Of a stretch of 64,000 nucleotides of DNA, positions 1-10,500 are shown piece by piece. The notes under the pieces were generated by a model, which did no database searches, was not told the origin of the DNA, and saw nothing but the letters and a program-made list of their open reading frames with translations. This stretch comes from an uncultured candidate division Zixibacteria bacterium (GTDB taxonomy: Bacteria > Zixibacteria > MSB-5A5 > SM1-73): NCBI GenBank assembly GCA_903908285.1, contig CAIVRH010000039.1, positions 146,787-210,786 of the forward strand, given 5' to 3'. Numbering within the stretch: position 1 is the stretch's first letter; every line of letters starts with the position of its first letter. The translations under genes and the position numbers were made by a program.

Positions 1-636
1 AATCCGGATGAAATTACATTCATCGAAAAGCATCTGTCATCCTGTTCAGAATGCCATGAGGAGCTTCAAACTTTAAAGAGGGCCAACCTTGAGCTGGAAG
101 CTCAAGAGAGAATTAAGAAAACGAAACCGGCTAAAGAGGTTTCGGTTTGGGAGAAAACGACTGCAGGATTAAGCTGGTTAGTCCGCAAGCCGGCCTTGGC
201 TTATTTCATTATCCTTCTGCTGGCTTATCCCGCAGCCCGATGGCTCCTTCGTCCGTCTCAATCCGGAATGCCTCCGATTCCTATAGTTTCCTCAGAAAAA
301 GTTTATGTGCTTTCGGAACAAACCCGGGAGACGACTGAACCCGCTTCGGTTTTTCGGGATAGTAAAGATAAATCGATTAGATTGAGTATACCTTTTTGGG
401 CTGATTTAGACAACCAATCATACGAGCTGTTGATCAATACCGAGAGGGATCAAACCATCTTTGACTACAAGAATTTCACAGATTTTGGGAGCCAGGGTTT
501 CTTCCAGCTGGTTTTGAACACCGACTCCATTCCGGATGGACGCTATGTGGTTATTGTCAAAGAGAAGAACAGGAAAGATCCTACCATATTCTCCGAAACT
601 CATTATCCATTTCAGATCATTAAGGCAAAGGATTAG
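1..636 (+). CDS. Anti-sigma factor with zf-HC2 zinc finger (5' partial)
   Basis: The frame is open from base 1, so the N-terminus lies outside the window; 211 residues are visible. Near the visible start is H-x3-C-x2-C ('HLSSCSECH', His11, Cys15, Cys18), the zinc motif of anti-sigma factors that bind ECF sigma factors in the cytoplasm. A charged linker follows, then one membrane helix (about residues 64-79) and a roughly 130-residue extracytoplasmic domain that I do not recognise. An ECF sigma gene would be expected just upstream, off the window (family knowledge). The gene converges on the CHAT gene with 20 bases between the two stops. Topology suggests the outer domain senses an envelope signal and the zinc finger holds the sigma factor. 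The call rests on the zinc motif plus topology. Confidence 0.75.
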   Translation, partial: NPDEITFIEKHLSSCSECHEELQTLKRANLELEAQERIKKTKPAKEVSVWEKTTAGLSWLVRKPALAYFIILLLAYPAARWLLRPSQSGMPPIPIVSSEKVYVLSEQTRETTEPASVFRDSKDKSIRLSIPFWADLDNQSYELLINTERDQTIFDYKNFTDFGSQGFFQLVLNTDSIPDGRYVVIVKEKNRKDPTIFSETHYPFQIIKAKD

Positions 637-656
637 CCAAAAATATGCAACGGCTT

Positions 657-3563
657 TTATCTCCAATCTCCCAAAGCAATGAAAGCCGCCCAGAGATAGG
701 GGTGATCGGGTTGATTCTTCCGGCGTAATCCTTCAAGGTTTTTCCTGGCTAAACTCTGTATGGCCAAAGCGAGATTGTTCTCCCTATAATCATAAAGATA
801 AGACATCATCTCGCTGGTAGTCTTGTCGGACACGGGCCAGAGGGCGCTTATCACCGTACGCGCCCCCGCCATCTGAAAAGCTCGTCTCAAACCGTAGACT
901 CCCTCACCGGATTTCACTTCTCCTAAACCGGATTCGCAAGCTGATAATACCACCCATTTAGTTCCTTCTAAATTCATGCCGGTAACCTCCTCCGCAGTCA
1001 ATATACCATCCTCCACCCCTAAACTCTCCGCTCCTTCCCCGTGTAAATTAGCGCCGGCCAGATACAATCCCGACAAAAGCAGCGGATTCTCCCCCGCAAA
1101 AGTCTCCGACATTCCATATTTCCTCAAAGAGGACTCTCTTTGACATGGAGCATAGTATCCGTGGGTTGCCACATGCACCACCTTCTTTCCCGGTGCATAT
1201 CTTTTGAAATTCTCCTCACTGGCATTGGCTCCGAGTAGAACCCAACACGAGTCTTTGGTTCTTTCCTTCCATGCCGAAGATATCTTTTCTATCTCCTGGC
1301 GACTTCCGGGCAATGGCAAAACCTTAATTTTACCTAGATCTTCACAGGCAGAACGGACATTCCGAAGCGTCTCAAAAGAGATGCCAGGTCCTTGAGTTTC
1401 GGCGGGGACACCTGCAGAAGCAAGCCGGGCTGAAGCCGAAGCATCAAAATCCGGATCTCCCAAAGCAAAAAGACCTCTCCCCAATTTGATCTCCTCTCTT
1501 AACCTGATCAGATCACGTCCTGAAGATAAATATTGAATAGGGTAATTTTCGATTAGATATTTCCCCGACCCATCGGTCAAGCCGGCAAAGGAGACCAAAT
1601 TCAATGCCCCGTCCGGTGCGATAAAAACCAAATCGGCATCCGGCAGCTTATCTTCGACCGGCTTCCATATTCGTTCATATAGCTTTCCAGCTATTCCTCT
1701 ATAAACTTGTAAATCCTTTGATAAAGGAGAGCCACCGCGTGTCGAAATGTCCTTAAAATGTGAGCGATAGATGGTCACCAGTGAGTCGATCTGATCTGAG
1801 GAGCCGAGATCGGAAATAAAAATCTCACCTTTGGTATCTGCAACGGTCAAAAGATAGTGTGGCTCTGTTTCTTTTGTGGTCTTAAGGCGGTCATATTTTA
1901 TATATTCAACTAGAACCGACTTTGCCGGAAGAGCGCTCACCACTTTCGGAACATTTATCTCCCATAGCTCCGACTCACGCCGGAAGTCGGCACTCTGCCG
2001 GGCTAACTCCGCTTCCAGACGCTCTTTTTCTTCGCTTGCCTTAATTAACTTTTGTCTATAGTCTTCAGTATTTTGCTCGCCTGGACCCTCCACATAAAGA
2101 TTTGCCAGCTTGAACCGGGCATTTCTCAATGAATCAGATAGCACTTTCAGGTTTGGATTTTTCTCATATACTTGCGTTTTGTGCCGGGCGAAAATGCCGT
2201 CTGATACCTGCCCTTTAGTGGAAAAGATCACGTCGGCTATTTCCTTTCGACAGTTTAAGGAAGTATCCTTCGAATCAAGTAATATCGATATATACAAATT
2301 AGCTTCATCCCGCATGAACTTGGAATAGGTCAATGCATCTTTCTCGGAAAGGACACAAGAACCGTCGCGGAAGTTGGTTCGGCGAATACTGCAGGCTCTT
2401 TGGGCACTCTTCTTGGAGCCAATGAAATCTTTCATATTTCTCAGTAACAGTGCCTGATCATGAAGCATGTCAGCGGTATACGGGTGGTTAAGCCCAAGGG
2501 TTTTCTCGTTAATGGTCAATGCCTCGCGGTAAAGGGAATCAGCCTTTACATATTTGTTCTGATCTCGCCAGAGATTGGCGAGATTTTTTAGGCTTCTGGC
2601 TGTTTCGGGATGGATATGACCAAGAGACTTCTCACAGATGAGAAGAGCACGTGTCAGGAGGGATTCAGCTTCCGTGAATCTACCCAGGTCTGTATCCAGA
2701 ACGGCTAAGTTATCCAAGGCTTGACCTATATAGGGATGGTCTGGTCCCAGAGCTTTCTCCCTTATAGCCAGCGCCCGCTTCAAAAGAGGCTCGGCTTCCG
2801 TATATTTGCCTTGTGCCCGGTAGAGATCAGCTAAAGATTCGAGGCTTATCGCCACCCGGGTATGATTCATACCGAGAGTTTTTTCTTTTATGGCTAATGA
2901 TCGCTTCAAGAGCGGTTCCGCTTCTATGTATCTGCCCTGTATCCCATATAGACTTCCCAAATTATTCAAGGTTATAGCTACCTGCAGATCATCGGTACCT
3001 AGTGATCTTTCCCTTATGATTAACACTCGCTTAAAGAGAGGTTCGGCCAGCGCATATCTTCCCTGCTCGGCGTAGTCATTTGCCAGATATTGTGCAGTTA
3101 TAGCCACGGACGGATGGTTCATTCCTAAGGATTTCTCCAAGATAGTCAGCGCTCTTATATGAAAAGAAACCGCTTTAGTGTATCTGCCCTGATGTGCGTA
3201 AAAAACCCCCAGGCTATTTAGACTTCTGCCCACATCTGCATGATCAGGTCCCAGGACTCTTTCTCTTATCGCCAGCGCTCGCTGTGCAAGTGACAACGCT
3301 GAGTCATAATCTGCTTGGTTATCTTGATATAGACTCAACCGATGCAAGATAAGTGCGTAGGTAGTATCCGGCTCACCCAGCTGAGATTCAGCCTTCTTTA
3401 ATGCCTGCTCAGTCAGAATGATTGCAGAATCATACTTATCCACATTCGATAGTGAATCCGCCCGGTCAAGCAGCTCTTTTAAGGTTTGGGCTTGAGCAGA
3501 TGAACATAGCCAAAGCCCGGCACAGGTTAATACAAAAATGAATGACCACAATCGGATTCTCAT
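657..3563 (-). CDS. Secreted TPR-CHAT domain protein (caspase-like protease fold)
   Basis: 968 residues from ATG 3563. That start has AAGGCGGG upstream and opens directly into a signal peptide (MRIRLWSF...SSAQAQ); an in-frame GTG at 3596 would add 11 residues before it. Residues about 40-400 are kinesin-light-chain-type TPRs of about 42 residues ('ALGPDHP' recurs). The C-terminal third is a CHAT domain with the expected His (ATHG, about residue 801) and Cys (SACESG, about residue 876), so the catalytic dyad looks intact. CHAT is related to caspases and separase; in bacteria the partners are mostly unknown. A signal peptide on a CHAT protease is notable because it places the activity outside the cytoplasm. 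It is convergent with the anti-sigma gene. A sigma70-like promoter precedes it (3600-3628). Confidence 0.9.
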   Translation of the reverse strand: MRIRLWSFIFVLTCAGLWLCSSAQAQTLKELLDRADSLSNVDKYDSAIILTEQALKKAESQLGEPDTTYALILHRLSLYQDNQADYDSALSLAQRALAIRERVLGPDHADVGRSLNSLGVFYAHQGRYTKAVSFHIRALTILEKSLGMNHPSVAITAQYLANDYAEQGRYALAEPLFKRVLIIRERSLGTDDLQVAITLNNLGSLYGIQGRYIEAEPLLKRSLAIKEKTLGMNHTRVAISLESLADLYRAQGKYTEAEPLLKRALAIREKALGPDHPYIGQALDNLAVLDTDLGRFTEAESLLTRALLICEKSLGHIHPETARSLKNLANLWRDQNKYVKADSLYREALTINEKTLGLNHPYTADMLHDQALLLRNMKDFIGSKKSAQRACSIRRTNFRDGSCVLSEKDALTYSKFMRDEANLYISILLDSKDTSLNCRKEIADVIFSTKGQVSDGIFARHKTQVYEKNPNLKVLSDSLRNARFKLANLYVEGPGEQNTEDYRQKLIKASEEKERLEAELARQSADFRRESELWEINVPKVVSALPAKSVLVEYIKYDRLKTTKETEPHYLLTVADTKGEIFISDLGSSDQIDSLVTIYRSHFKDISTRGGSPLSKDLQVYRGIAGKLYERIWKPVEDKLPDADLVFIAPDGALNLVSFAGLTDGSGKYLIENYPIQYLSSGRDLIRLREEIKLGRGLFALGDPDFDASASARLASAGVPAETQGPGISFETLRNVRSACEDLGKIKVLPLPGSRQEIEKISSAWKERTKDSCWVLLGANASEENFKRYAPGKKVVHVATHGYYAPCQRESSLRKYGMSETFAGENPLLLSGLYLAGANLHGEGAESLGVEDGILTAEEVTGMNLEGTKWVVLSACESGLGEVKSGEGVYGLRRAFQMAGARTVISALWPVSDKTTSEMMSYLYDYRENNLALAIQSLARKNLEGLRRKNQPDHPYLWAAFIALGDWR

Positions 3564-3599
3564 TAACCCGCCTTGTTTTGATTTTTTAATTCTCACTCA

Positions 3600-3628
3600 A
3601 AGTTACAACCCCAAAAAAACTCTGTCAA
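3600..3628 (-). promoter_or_regulatory. sigma70-like promoter of the CHAT gene
   Basis: On the minus strand TTGACA (3628-3623) is followed by 17 bases and TAACTT (3605-3600). The predicted start of transcription is about 30 bases before the ATG at 3563. The -35 is perfect; the -10 is weaker. Confidence 0.5.
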
Positions 3629-3768
3629 TGAAAAAAATGCAAAAGAGCCAAAATTCATGGGAACCGAACCAAAGCTCATGCGACTATGGTTATGAAACAG
3701 GAAAAAAGAGATCAAAAGGTACAAACTTCAAACTATGAACCATAAATCGAGCGGAGGAGGAAAAAAAG

Positions 3769-3933
3769 ATGAAACCGGACGAAAAGGTAGAACAGCCCAA
3801 AGATAAGACCACGCCAAGGCTCTGTCCCTCGTTGGATCGTGAGCCAATTTCGGTAAGACATCAAATTCCACAGGATGATGGTTATCTCATGCGATTATAC
3901 CGACGCGGCTTTGTCCCTAGAGTGGAAAGATGA
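3769..3933 (+). CDS. Small hypothetical ORF, 54 aa
   Basis: The ATG has a strong ribosome site (GGAGGAGG, 3753-3760). The product starts MKPDEKVEQPKDK and is charged, with no membrane segment. The related start MKPNRI opens both downstream LamG genes, so this may be a decayed copy of the same leader rather than a gene. No function recognised. It lies in the 580-base gap between the CHAT gene and the first LamG gene, which otherwise holds only degenerate AACCTTTAACC-like words and a short leader ORF. Confidence 0.25.
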   Translation: MKPDEKVEQPKDKTTPRLCPSLDREPISVRHQIPQDDGYLMRLYRRGFVPRVER

Positions 3934-4039
3934 TGTGGAGGGTGAAGTTTTATCAACTCAATGAGAGTTTGAAAGACGGCGGAGGGATGGAAACTACGAG
4001 CCACGAACTATGAACCAATAACCAAAGAAATTGGAGGTG

Positions 4040-4096
4040 ATGCTTATTGAAAACCAAGGAGCCAGTTGCCAGAGGCCAGGGCTCAGAGGCAAGTAG
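4040..4096 (+). other. Possible 18-codon leader ORF upstream of LamG gene 1
   Basis: GGAGGTG immediately precedes ATG 4040 and the frame (MLIENQGAS...) closes at TAG 4094. The same GGAGGT-x-ATGCTTATTGAAAA string recurs at 7432-7452 before the second LamG gene, where the frame stays open into the gene. Conservation may only reflect the duplication of the whole unit. Confidence 0.25.
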
Positions 4097-4175
4097 CATT
4101 ACGGTGAGGGGTGGATAGGAGATGAAAACTGTAGACTATTAACTATTAATCGACGCAAGCCAGGAGGCATTTAAA

Positions 4176-7100
4176 ATGAAACCGAATCGAATCTTTGCAT
4201 TACCTTTAACCTTTAACTTGTCACCTTTAACCTTTTTTAAAGGAAGGAATAAAGCCATGAAATCCTATGGCATGATCACAAAGTTTTTGGTCGTCACACT
4301 TATGCTGATGGGCGCTGTAATGGCGTCGCAATCACTTTATGCGCAGTGTATAACGCCGCCAAGCGGCATGGTCGCCTGGTGGCCGCTGGATGAGACGTCG
4401 GGCTCGATAGCGAATGACATGGCAGGTAGCGTTCATAATTTTGGTACATGGATGAACAATCCAACTCCCGTTTCGGGAAAGGTGGCGGGCGCCTTGTGTT
4501 TCGATGGCAATGATTATGTGGAAGTAGGAAATGATCCGGAAATCAACTTTGGCGTGGGCGATTTGACGATCGATGCATGGGTAAAACGCAATACGGCCAG
4601 CACGCCCAGCCCCCCCAGCGTGATAGTTGATAAGCGCGATGGAAGCGACATCGGTTACAGCTTGGCTGTCAGTTACGGTCGTCTGGTTTTTCGAATGTCC
4701 GGCACGAACTACATTTCTGCCACCAGCCCCGTGCCGGCGGATGGCTTGTGGCATTTCGTAGCTGTGACGGTGCACCGTGCCACGGGTGGAGGAAGATTCT
4801 ACTGTGATGGCATTCCTCTCGACACGTTTACTCCGCTGTCAAGCAGCCTCAATAACGCCAACCCTTTGCGGATCGGTAAGGGCTATCTGAGCGGCAACCA
4901 ACCTTGGTTTGGCTGCATTGACGAACTGGAACTCTTCAACCGAGCACTCGATTCTTTAGAAGTTCGCAGCATCTGGGCTGCAGACAGTCTCGGCAAGTGC
5001 AAAGATCATGCAACATTCATTGGCCATTTTATGACACCGGAAGGAGAACCATATCCATTTGACATGACAATATCAGACGGAGAGTGGGTACAAAAGTTTG
5101 ACAGTGTGACATACATTGAAACAGAGGTGCCGGATACTGCGACGTATACATATACTTATCGACTAGCCGATGCGGTAGTACGAAATCAGTTAGTACTCTG
5201 TCTTGCAGAAGGGGAAGTCAAAGAAATCGAATTCCTGGCTATTCCCAAAGATTCATTATTAGTCCCCTATACACCACGTGTCTTCTTCCGTGAAACAGGT
5301 GCCAATGATAGCTTAGCCTGGCATTGGGACCCTTCAACTCATAAGCTGTCTTGCAGAACGTTCCAAGATTTAGGCCAGGTAGTCGACGTAGGTTGGGTGA
5401 TTGATACCAGTTTATCTGCACCTCCCATTGATGTTCTCGACTCAATTAATCTTGCCCTTAAAGTTGAAGTCGATATGACTACATGGACTGCGACATGTGG
5501 TGGCAGTATTTGTGGACATGGTTGGAATGTCATGTATATATGGGATAATGGAGATATATGGATTAATCTCCATCAGTATTGTGTCAATGTACCTAATCCT
5601 GATAGTGGTGCAATAGGCGTCCAGCAAGTACTACAGGAGGAACATAGAATCCCATTTAGCATCTCTCTAACTGATGCAGATGGAATTCAATATAAGCCGG
5701 AATATATATCGCCACAATTCGTTATTCCCGTGGACAACTACATCCTGACCATAGATAGTCTACCACCGGAATACCCAAACCAGTTGGATTTGCCTGTAAA
5801 TGTTACAGAAGGAAGAACCGATGTGTTCAACGTATACACCCGTAGAATACCGGAGTATGCACCTTTTGATTTATCTGTTCTTGCTGAATTTCCTCTTGCT
5901 AATTCTTCATACTCAGACTTATTCCATGACAGTGATTCGCTGTTAGTAAATGTCGGTACCGAAACTAATTCTGACTGGTGGGGATCTTTCACCTTGCCTA
6001 CATATTTGATAGTGGAAAGTCTATTCGCCTATTCGGATACACTGGGAACCGAGGTATTGACAGAGTTCCATGACTTCACCATCAATCACATTGAGGGTTC
6101 CGATCTCTTTCTTGTGGTGGTCAGAAATAAGCCCTATTATGACCGACTGAAGATAGAATTTGCCCTTCGGGGCGATGCCAATGGCAGCGGAGTGATAGAG
6201 GTGGGTGATATCATCTATTTAATTAATTATCTATATAAAGGCGGTCCTACTCCTAATCCCCCAGCAGTTGCTGATGCTAATGGCGATGAAATGGTTGACA
6301 TCGGCGATGTGATCTATCTGATTAACTACCTCTACAAAGGAGGACCATCACCGCTTCTTTGTTCGGGGAAATCCGGAGGTGATTTATCTTCAGCTTCGCG
6401 TCTGTCTGATACCCCGGGGCATGCGCAAATATCGCTGGTGCTTAACCAGGCTGATCGAACGGATGTAAATGTCCCCGCTCTTTCCAAAGCTTCGCCGGAA
6501 GCAAAAGACAAGGTGTTCTCAATTTCAGTGGTGGGAAAATCCGATCGTGATGTGGCTGGAGTTCAACTGGAGATAGGTTTCGATCCAGGTGAAGTCACCA
6601 TGCTGGATCCTGCCTTGACTCCTTTGACTAAAGACCTTCAACTCTACACCAGCATAAAAGATGGTGTGCAGAAGATTGGCATTGTGGATTTAGCCGGTGA
6701 AAAATATATCCCCAAAGGAGAAGGGTCTTTGGTCATACTGCGAGCAAAGGGAGTGGTTCAAGGTTCACCACAAGAGGATTTGAGCAGTATTAGAATTAAG
6801 AAGGCGATACTCGTGGATAAAGATGCCATGCCACTTGCCTTAGAACTTTCGGGTGAGTTGAAGCAGGAAGAGACAAAAAGCGAGATGGTTAAGGTCTCTG
6901 AATCCAAACCTACATCTTTCTCTTTGTCCCAGAATTATCCTAATCCTTTCAACCCGGAAACTGATATTTCTTATGCTTTGCCCACAGAGTGTAATGTCAA
7001 ACTCACCATCTATAATGTTGCCGGACAGAATGTGAGAACCTTAGTGGACGAGCATCAGACCACAGGTTTCAAGACCATCCATTGGAATGGAAAGGATAAC

Positions 7101-7190
7101 GCAGGGAAAGAGCTTGCCTCCGGAGTCTACTTCTACAAGATCCAGGCAGGAGCATTCACTGAAGCCAGGAAGATGATCCTGATGAAGTAA
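4176..7190 (+). CDS. Secreted LamG-dockerin-cohesin-like protein with C-terminal sorting domain, copy 1
   Basis: 1004 residues. ATG 4176 has AGGAGG eight bases upstream; a second ATG at 4257 has AAGGAAGG and opens straight into the signal peptide (MITKFLVV...QSLYAQ), so the start is ambiguous. Domains in order: LamG/concanavalin-like fold (about 60-270), an unrecognised beta-rich region shared with copy 2 ('TPEGEPYPFD'), a two-loop dockerin-type Ca-binding module (about 665-715, 'GDANGSGVIEVGDIIYLI'), a cohesin-like domain (about 735-885, 'AGVQLEIGFDPGEV'), and a FlgD-like/T9SS type A sorting domain ('NYPNPFNPETDISY') ending in KMILMK. Likely exported to the cell surface; the LamG may bind glycan or protein. 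A paralogue follows directly; the C-terminal 280 residues are nearly identical between them. Confidence 0.85.
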   Translation: MKPNRIFALPLTFNLSPLTFFKGRNKAMKSYGMITKFLVVTLMLMGAVMASQSLYAQCITPPSGMVAWWPLDETSGSIANDMAGSVHNFGTWMNNPTPVSGKVAGALCFDGNDYVEVGNDPEINFGVGDLTIDAWVKRNTASTPSPPSVIVDKRDGSDIGYSLAVSYGRLVFRMSGTNYISATSPVPADGLWHFVAVTVHRATGGGRFYCDGIPLDTFTPLSSSLNNANPLRIGKGYLSGNQPWFGCIDELELFNRALDSLEVRSIWAADSLGKCKDHATFIGHFMTPEGEPYPFDMTISDGEWVQKFDSVTYIETEVPDTATYTYTYRLADAVVRNQLVLCLAEGEVKEIEFLAIPKDSLLVPYTPRVFFRETGANDSLAWHWDPSTHKLSCRTFQDLGQVVDVGWVIDTSLSAPPIDVLDSINLALKVEVDMTTWTATCGGSICGHGWNVMYIWDNGDIWINLHQYCVNVPNPDSGAIGVQQVLQEEHRIPFSISLTDADGIQYKPEYISPQFVIPVDNYILTIDSLPPEYPNQLDLPVNVTEGRTDVFNVYTRRIPEYAPFDLSVLAEFPLANSSYSDLFHDSDSLLVNVGTETNSDWWGSFTLPTYLIVESLFAYSDTLGTEVLTEFHDFTINHIEGSDLFLVVVRNKPYYDRLKIEFALRGDANGSGVIEVGDIIYLINYLYKGGPTPNPPAVADANGDEMVDIGDVIYLINYLYKGGPSPLLCSGKSGGDLSSASRLSDTPGHAQISLVLNQADRTDVNVPALSKASPEAKDKVFSISVVGKSDRDVAGVQLEIGFDPGEVTMLDPALTPLTKDLQLYTSIKDGVQKIGIVDLAGEKYIPKGEGSLVILRAKGVVQGSPQEDLSSIRIKKAILVDKDAMPLALELSGELKQEETKSEMVKVSESKPTSFSLSQNYPNPFNPETDISYALPTECNVKLTIYNVAGQNVRTLVDEHQTTGFKTIHWNGKDNAGKELASGVYFYKIQAGAFTEARKMILMK

Positions 7191-7218
7191 CGAAAAGCAT
7201 CCAACGTATCTCGTTGAT

Positions 7219-7264
7219 AAGAAACCCTCTGATTCCTGAAATCGGAGGGTTTCTTCTTTTTTTA
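7219..7264 (+). terminator. Rho-independent terminator after LamG gene 1
   Basis: The arms AGAAACCCTCTGATT and AATCGGAGGGTTTCT pair with one wobble and are followed by a T-rich run. It is duplicated after copy 2 (11614-11655). Confidence 0.85.
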
Positions 7265-7576
7265 AACTGCGGAAGTTATCTGAATTCAAGATCCCTCAAA
7301 ATTATTGGGAACCGAACGAAGGTTTCTACGACTATTCATTGTGTAAGGGGAAAGAAGAGATTCAATGCTAAAACAAGAAAAGTTTTGGAGCAGTAAGGAA
7401 AAGACTCAAATCACTAACCATCAAACCACATGGAGGTAATGCTTATTGAAAAACAAAGGATCAATGGCAAGAATCTGAAATTCAGAATCCAACCCAAGTT
7501 GCAGTATGGCGGGGCGGAAGGGAACTGTGAACCGTTAACTGTAAACCGTAAACCGATCAAGCAGGAGCTATTAAAA

Positions 7577-10500
7577 ATGAAACCGAATCGAATCTCTGCA
7601 TTACCTTTAACCTTAAACCTTTCACCTATAACCTTTTTTAAAGGAAGGAGTATAGCCATTAAATCCTATGGCATGATCACAAAACTTTTAGTTGTCGCAT
7701 TTATGCTGTTGGGCGCCGTTGTGGTACCGCAGTCCCTGTATGCTCAATGTGTACCGCCGCCAAGCGGAATGGTCGCCTGGTGGTCACTGGATGAGACGGT
7801 GGGACCGACTTCCAATGACATTGGAGGTAGCGTTAATAATTCTGGTACCTGGATGAACAGCCCAGTTCCAGTAAGTGGAGAGGTTGCGGGTGCATTAAGT
7901 TTTAACGGGTCAAACTCTGTGGATGTGCCCGATCAAGCCGAATTGAACTTCGGCACTGGCGATTTTTCCATAGATTTGTGGATTAAAACTACGGATGCTT
8001 CCGGGACGCGGACAATCCTGGATAAGCGAACCGGCTCAGTTCCTAATGTGACTGGCTATTGTCTCTTTCTGGTCAACGGTTACCTAAGTTCTCAGATCGG
8101 TGACGGGGTCCATTATAATAACTGGGTCTCGACAGGGTTCGTCGCCGATGGGGAATGGCATCATGTCGCGGTCACTGTGGACAGAGATTATCCCTCGGGT
8201 TGGCTCCATTATGTGGATGGTAGTGCTGTACCCACCATAGCCAATCCAATGGGTTATTCGGGGAGCTTGACCAACACTGCACCATTCGTAATAGCAAGAA
8301 ATCTCGTAAGTCCCGGATACACGTTTACTGGTACACTTGACGAGATAGAGCTTTTTAACCGTGTCCTCAACCCCGCGGAAGTGCAGAGAATTTATCAGGC
8401 GGGTTCCGAGGGAAAGTGCAAATGTGCTATACCACCTACTCATTATATGGTTGCCTGGTGGTCGTTGGATGAAACAGTGGGACCGACTTCGAATGACATT
8501 GGAGGTGCCGTTAATAATTCTGGTACCTGGATTAATAATCCGGTTCCAGTAATTGGAGAGGTTGCGGGTGCATTAAGTTTTAACGGGTCAAACTCTGTGG
8601 ATGTGCCCGATCAAGCCGAATTGAACTTCGGCACTGGCGATTTTTCCATCGATTTGTGGATTAAAACTACGGATGCTTCCGGGACGCGGACAATCCTGGA
8701 TAAGCGAACCGGCTCAGTTTCTAATCCGAAGGGCTATGTACTCTTTCTGCTCAACGGTTATCTAGGTTCGCAGATTGGTGACGGGACTCATTATAATAAC
8801 TGGGTCTCGACAGGGTTCGTCGCTGATGGGAATTGGCATCATGTCGCGGTTACTGTGGACAGAGATAATCCCTCGGGTTGGCTCCATTATGTGGATGGTA
8901 GTGTCGTAGCCACCCCAGCCAATCCATTAGCTTATCAGGGGAGCTTGACCAACACTGCACCATTTGTAATGGCAAGAGATCTGATAACTCCCAGTCACAC
9001 GTTCGCTGGTACACTTGACGAGGTGGAACTCTTCAACAAAGCTCTGACAGACTATGAAGTATTTTTGATTTACCAGGCAGGTCCTTACGGAAAGTGCAAA
9101 GACATTTGCCATGCCGACGGTGATGCCAACAACGACGGTGTCGGTCTGACTTCCGCTGACATGACCTACCTTGATAGCTTCATCAACGCTTGTGGTCCCG
9201 CCCCTTTCCCTCTCTATAGCTGTGACTTAAATGGTGACGGCTATGTTAATTCAGCGGACCTTGTGCTCTATCACCTCTATTTCATCTTGGGTATGAGTGT
9301 CTTTGACCCCTACGGCGGCTACCCGGTGCTTTGCCCTTGTGATCCGACAGCCGAAGTTAATGGGCCTCCAACCCTAATCTGCCATTTCAAGACACCAGAA
9401 GGAGAGCCATACCCATTTGATGTCACCATTTCCGACGGCGATAGTCTTATTAAGTACGATTCGGTTACTTACATTGCGACGGAGGTGCCTACGACATTCA
9501 CCATGACCCTGCTTTACGAGGTGGATGGGCATGCCAACTTCATGGAATTCCCGCTTACGTTCTCTCCATGTGAAACCGTTGAACTTGAATTCTATGCAGT
9601 CGATCCAAACACTGTACAGGGCCGTGTCAGAACTTACCTGATCGGCAAGGAAACCGAAACTGATGTTGCTATAAACTGGGAGTATTCCGATCCCGATAAC
9701 ACGCTGATATACTCTGTGCAAACTGACCCGACTGACCGATATGCCTTTGTGAATACTTGGATACAAGCAGTTACAGACACTGATGCCCAATTCGTTGCAT
9801 CGCGGTCGTGGAATAATGCGAAATACGCCCCCCGCGAGAGGTATACAGTATGCAAAAACGGGTATGATATTGGTGTTCATAGCCATGACATGTGGAAGAC
9901 CCTTAGCGTAGTTGGGCAAAAGCTTGACACCGATTCCGTCTTGCGCGTTGGGTACGAGTTCATCCAAGTCGGAGAGAACGAGATACCTGTGGGGGTTACC
10001 AAGGTGTTCGGCAACTTTGCCCGGATCGAAGAGTACACGCTGACGCTGTCGGAGTTGGAAGGTCCTAGTTATGAGCCAGAATACTACTATCCTCAATGGA
10101 CAGCGTCTCCAGGCACCAGTTACATTCTAGAACTGGTAGGAATGCCCTCGGAGTACGTGAAGCTTAAATACCCCTTGATGGTTTCTGATAGCCTGAAAAA
10201 CATCGTTTTTGATCTGACCCCGCCGCGGGTAGTGGATCTTCAGCCTTTTACCTTCTCGATCGGCGGTGGTGGCTTCGCTTTGTCGTCATCATATTGGGGT
10301 TTCACCTATTTCCCTGACGAATCCCTCACAGTGAATGTCGCCACCGGACAGCCCTACTGCGATTCGTGGGGGTGTTTCGTTCTTCCCGACTCCCTAACGG
10401 CCCGGAAGATATACGCCTACTCCGGAGACAAGAGTGTTGACACGCTCGTGAGTGGCGCTGACTGGTTGGACAACCCGACGGGTGAATACAATATCGTCAC

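Noticed and set aside
9374..10096. 240-codon minus-strand frame inside LamG gene 2
   Set aside because: Lies wholly antisense to a gene with clear domains on the plus strand; no ribosome site and no family pattern. Shadow frame.
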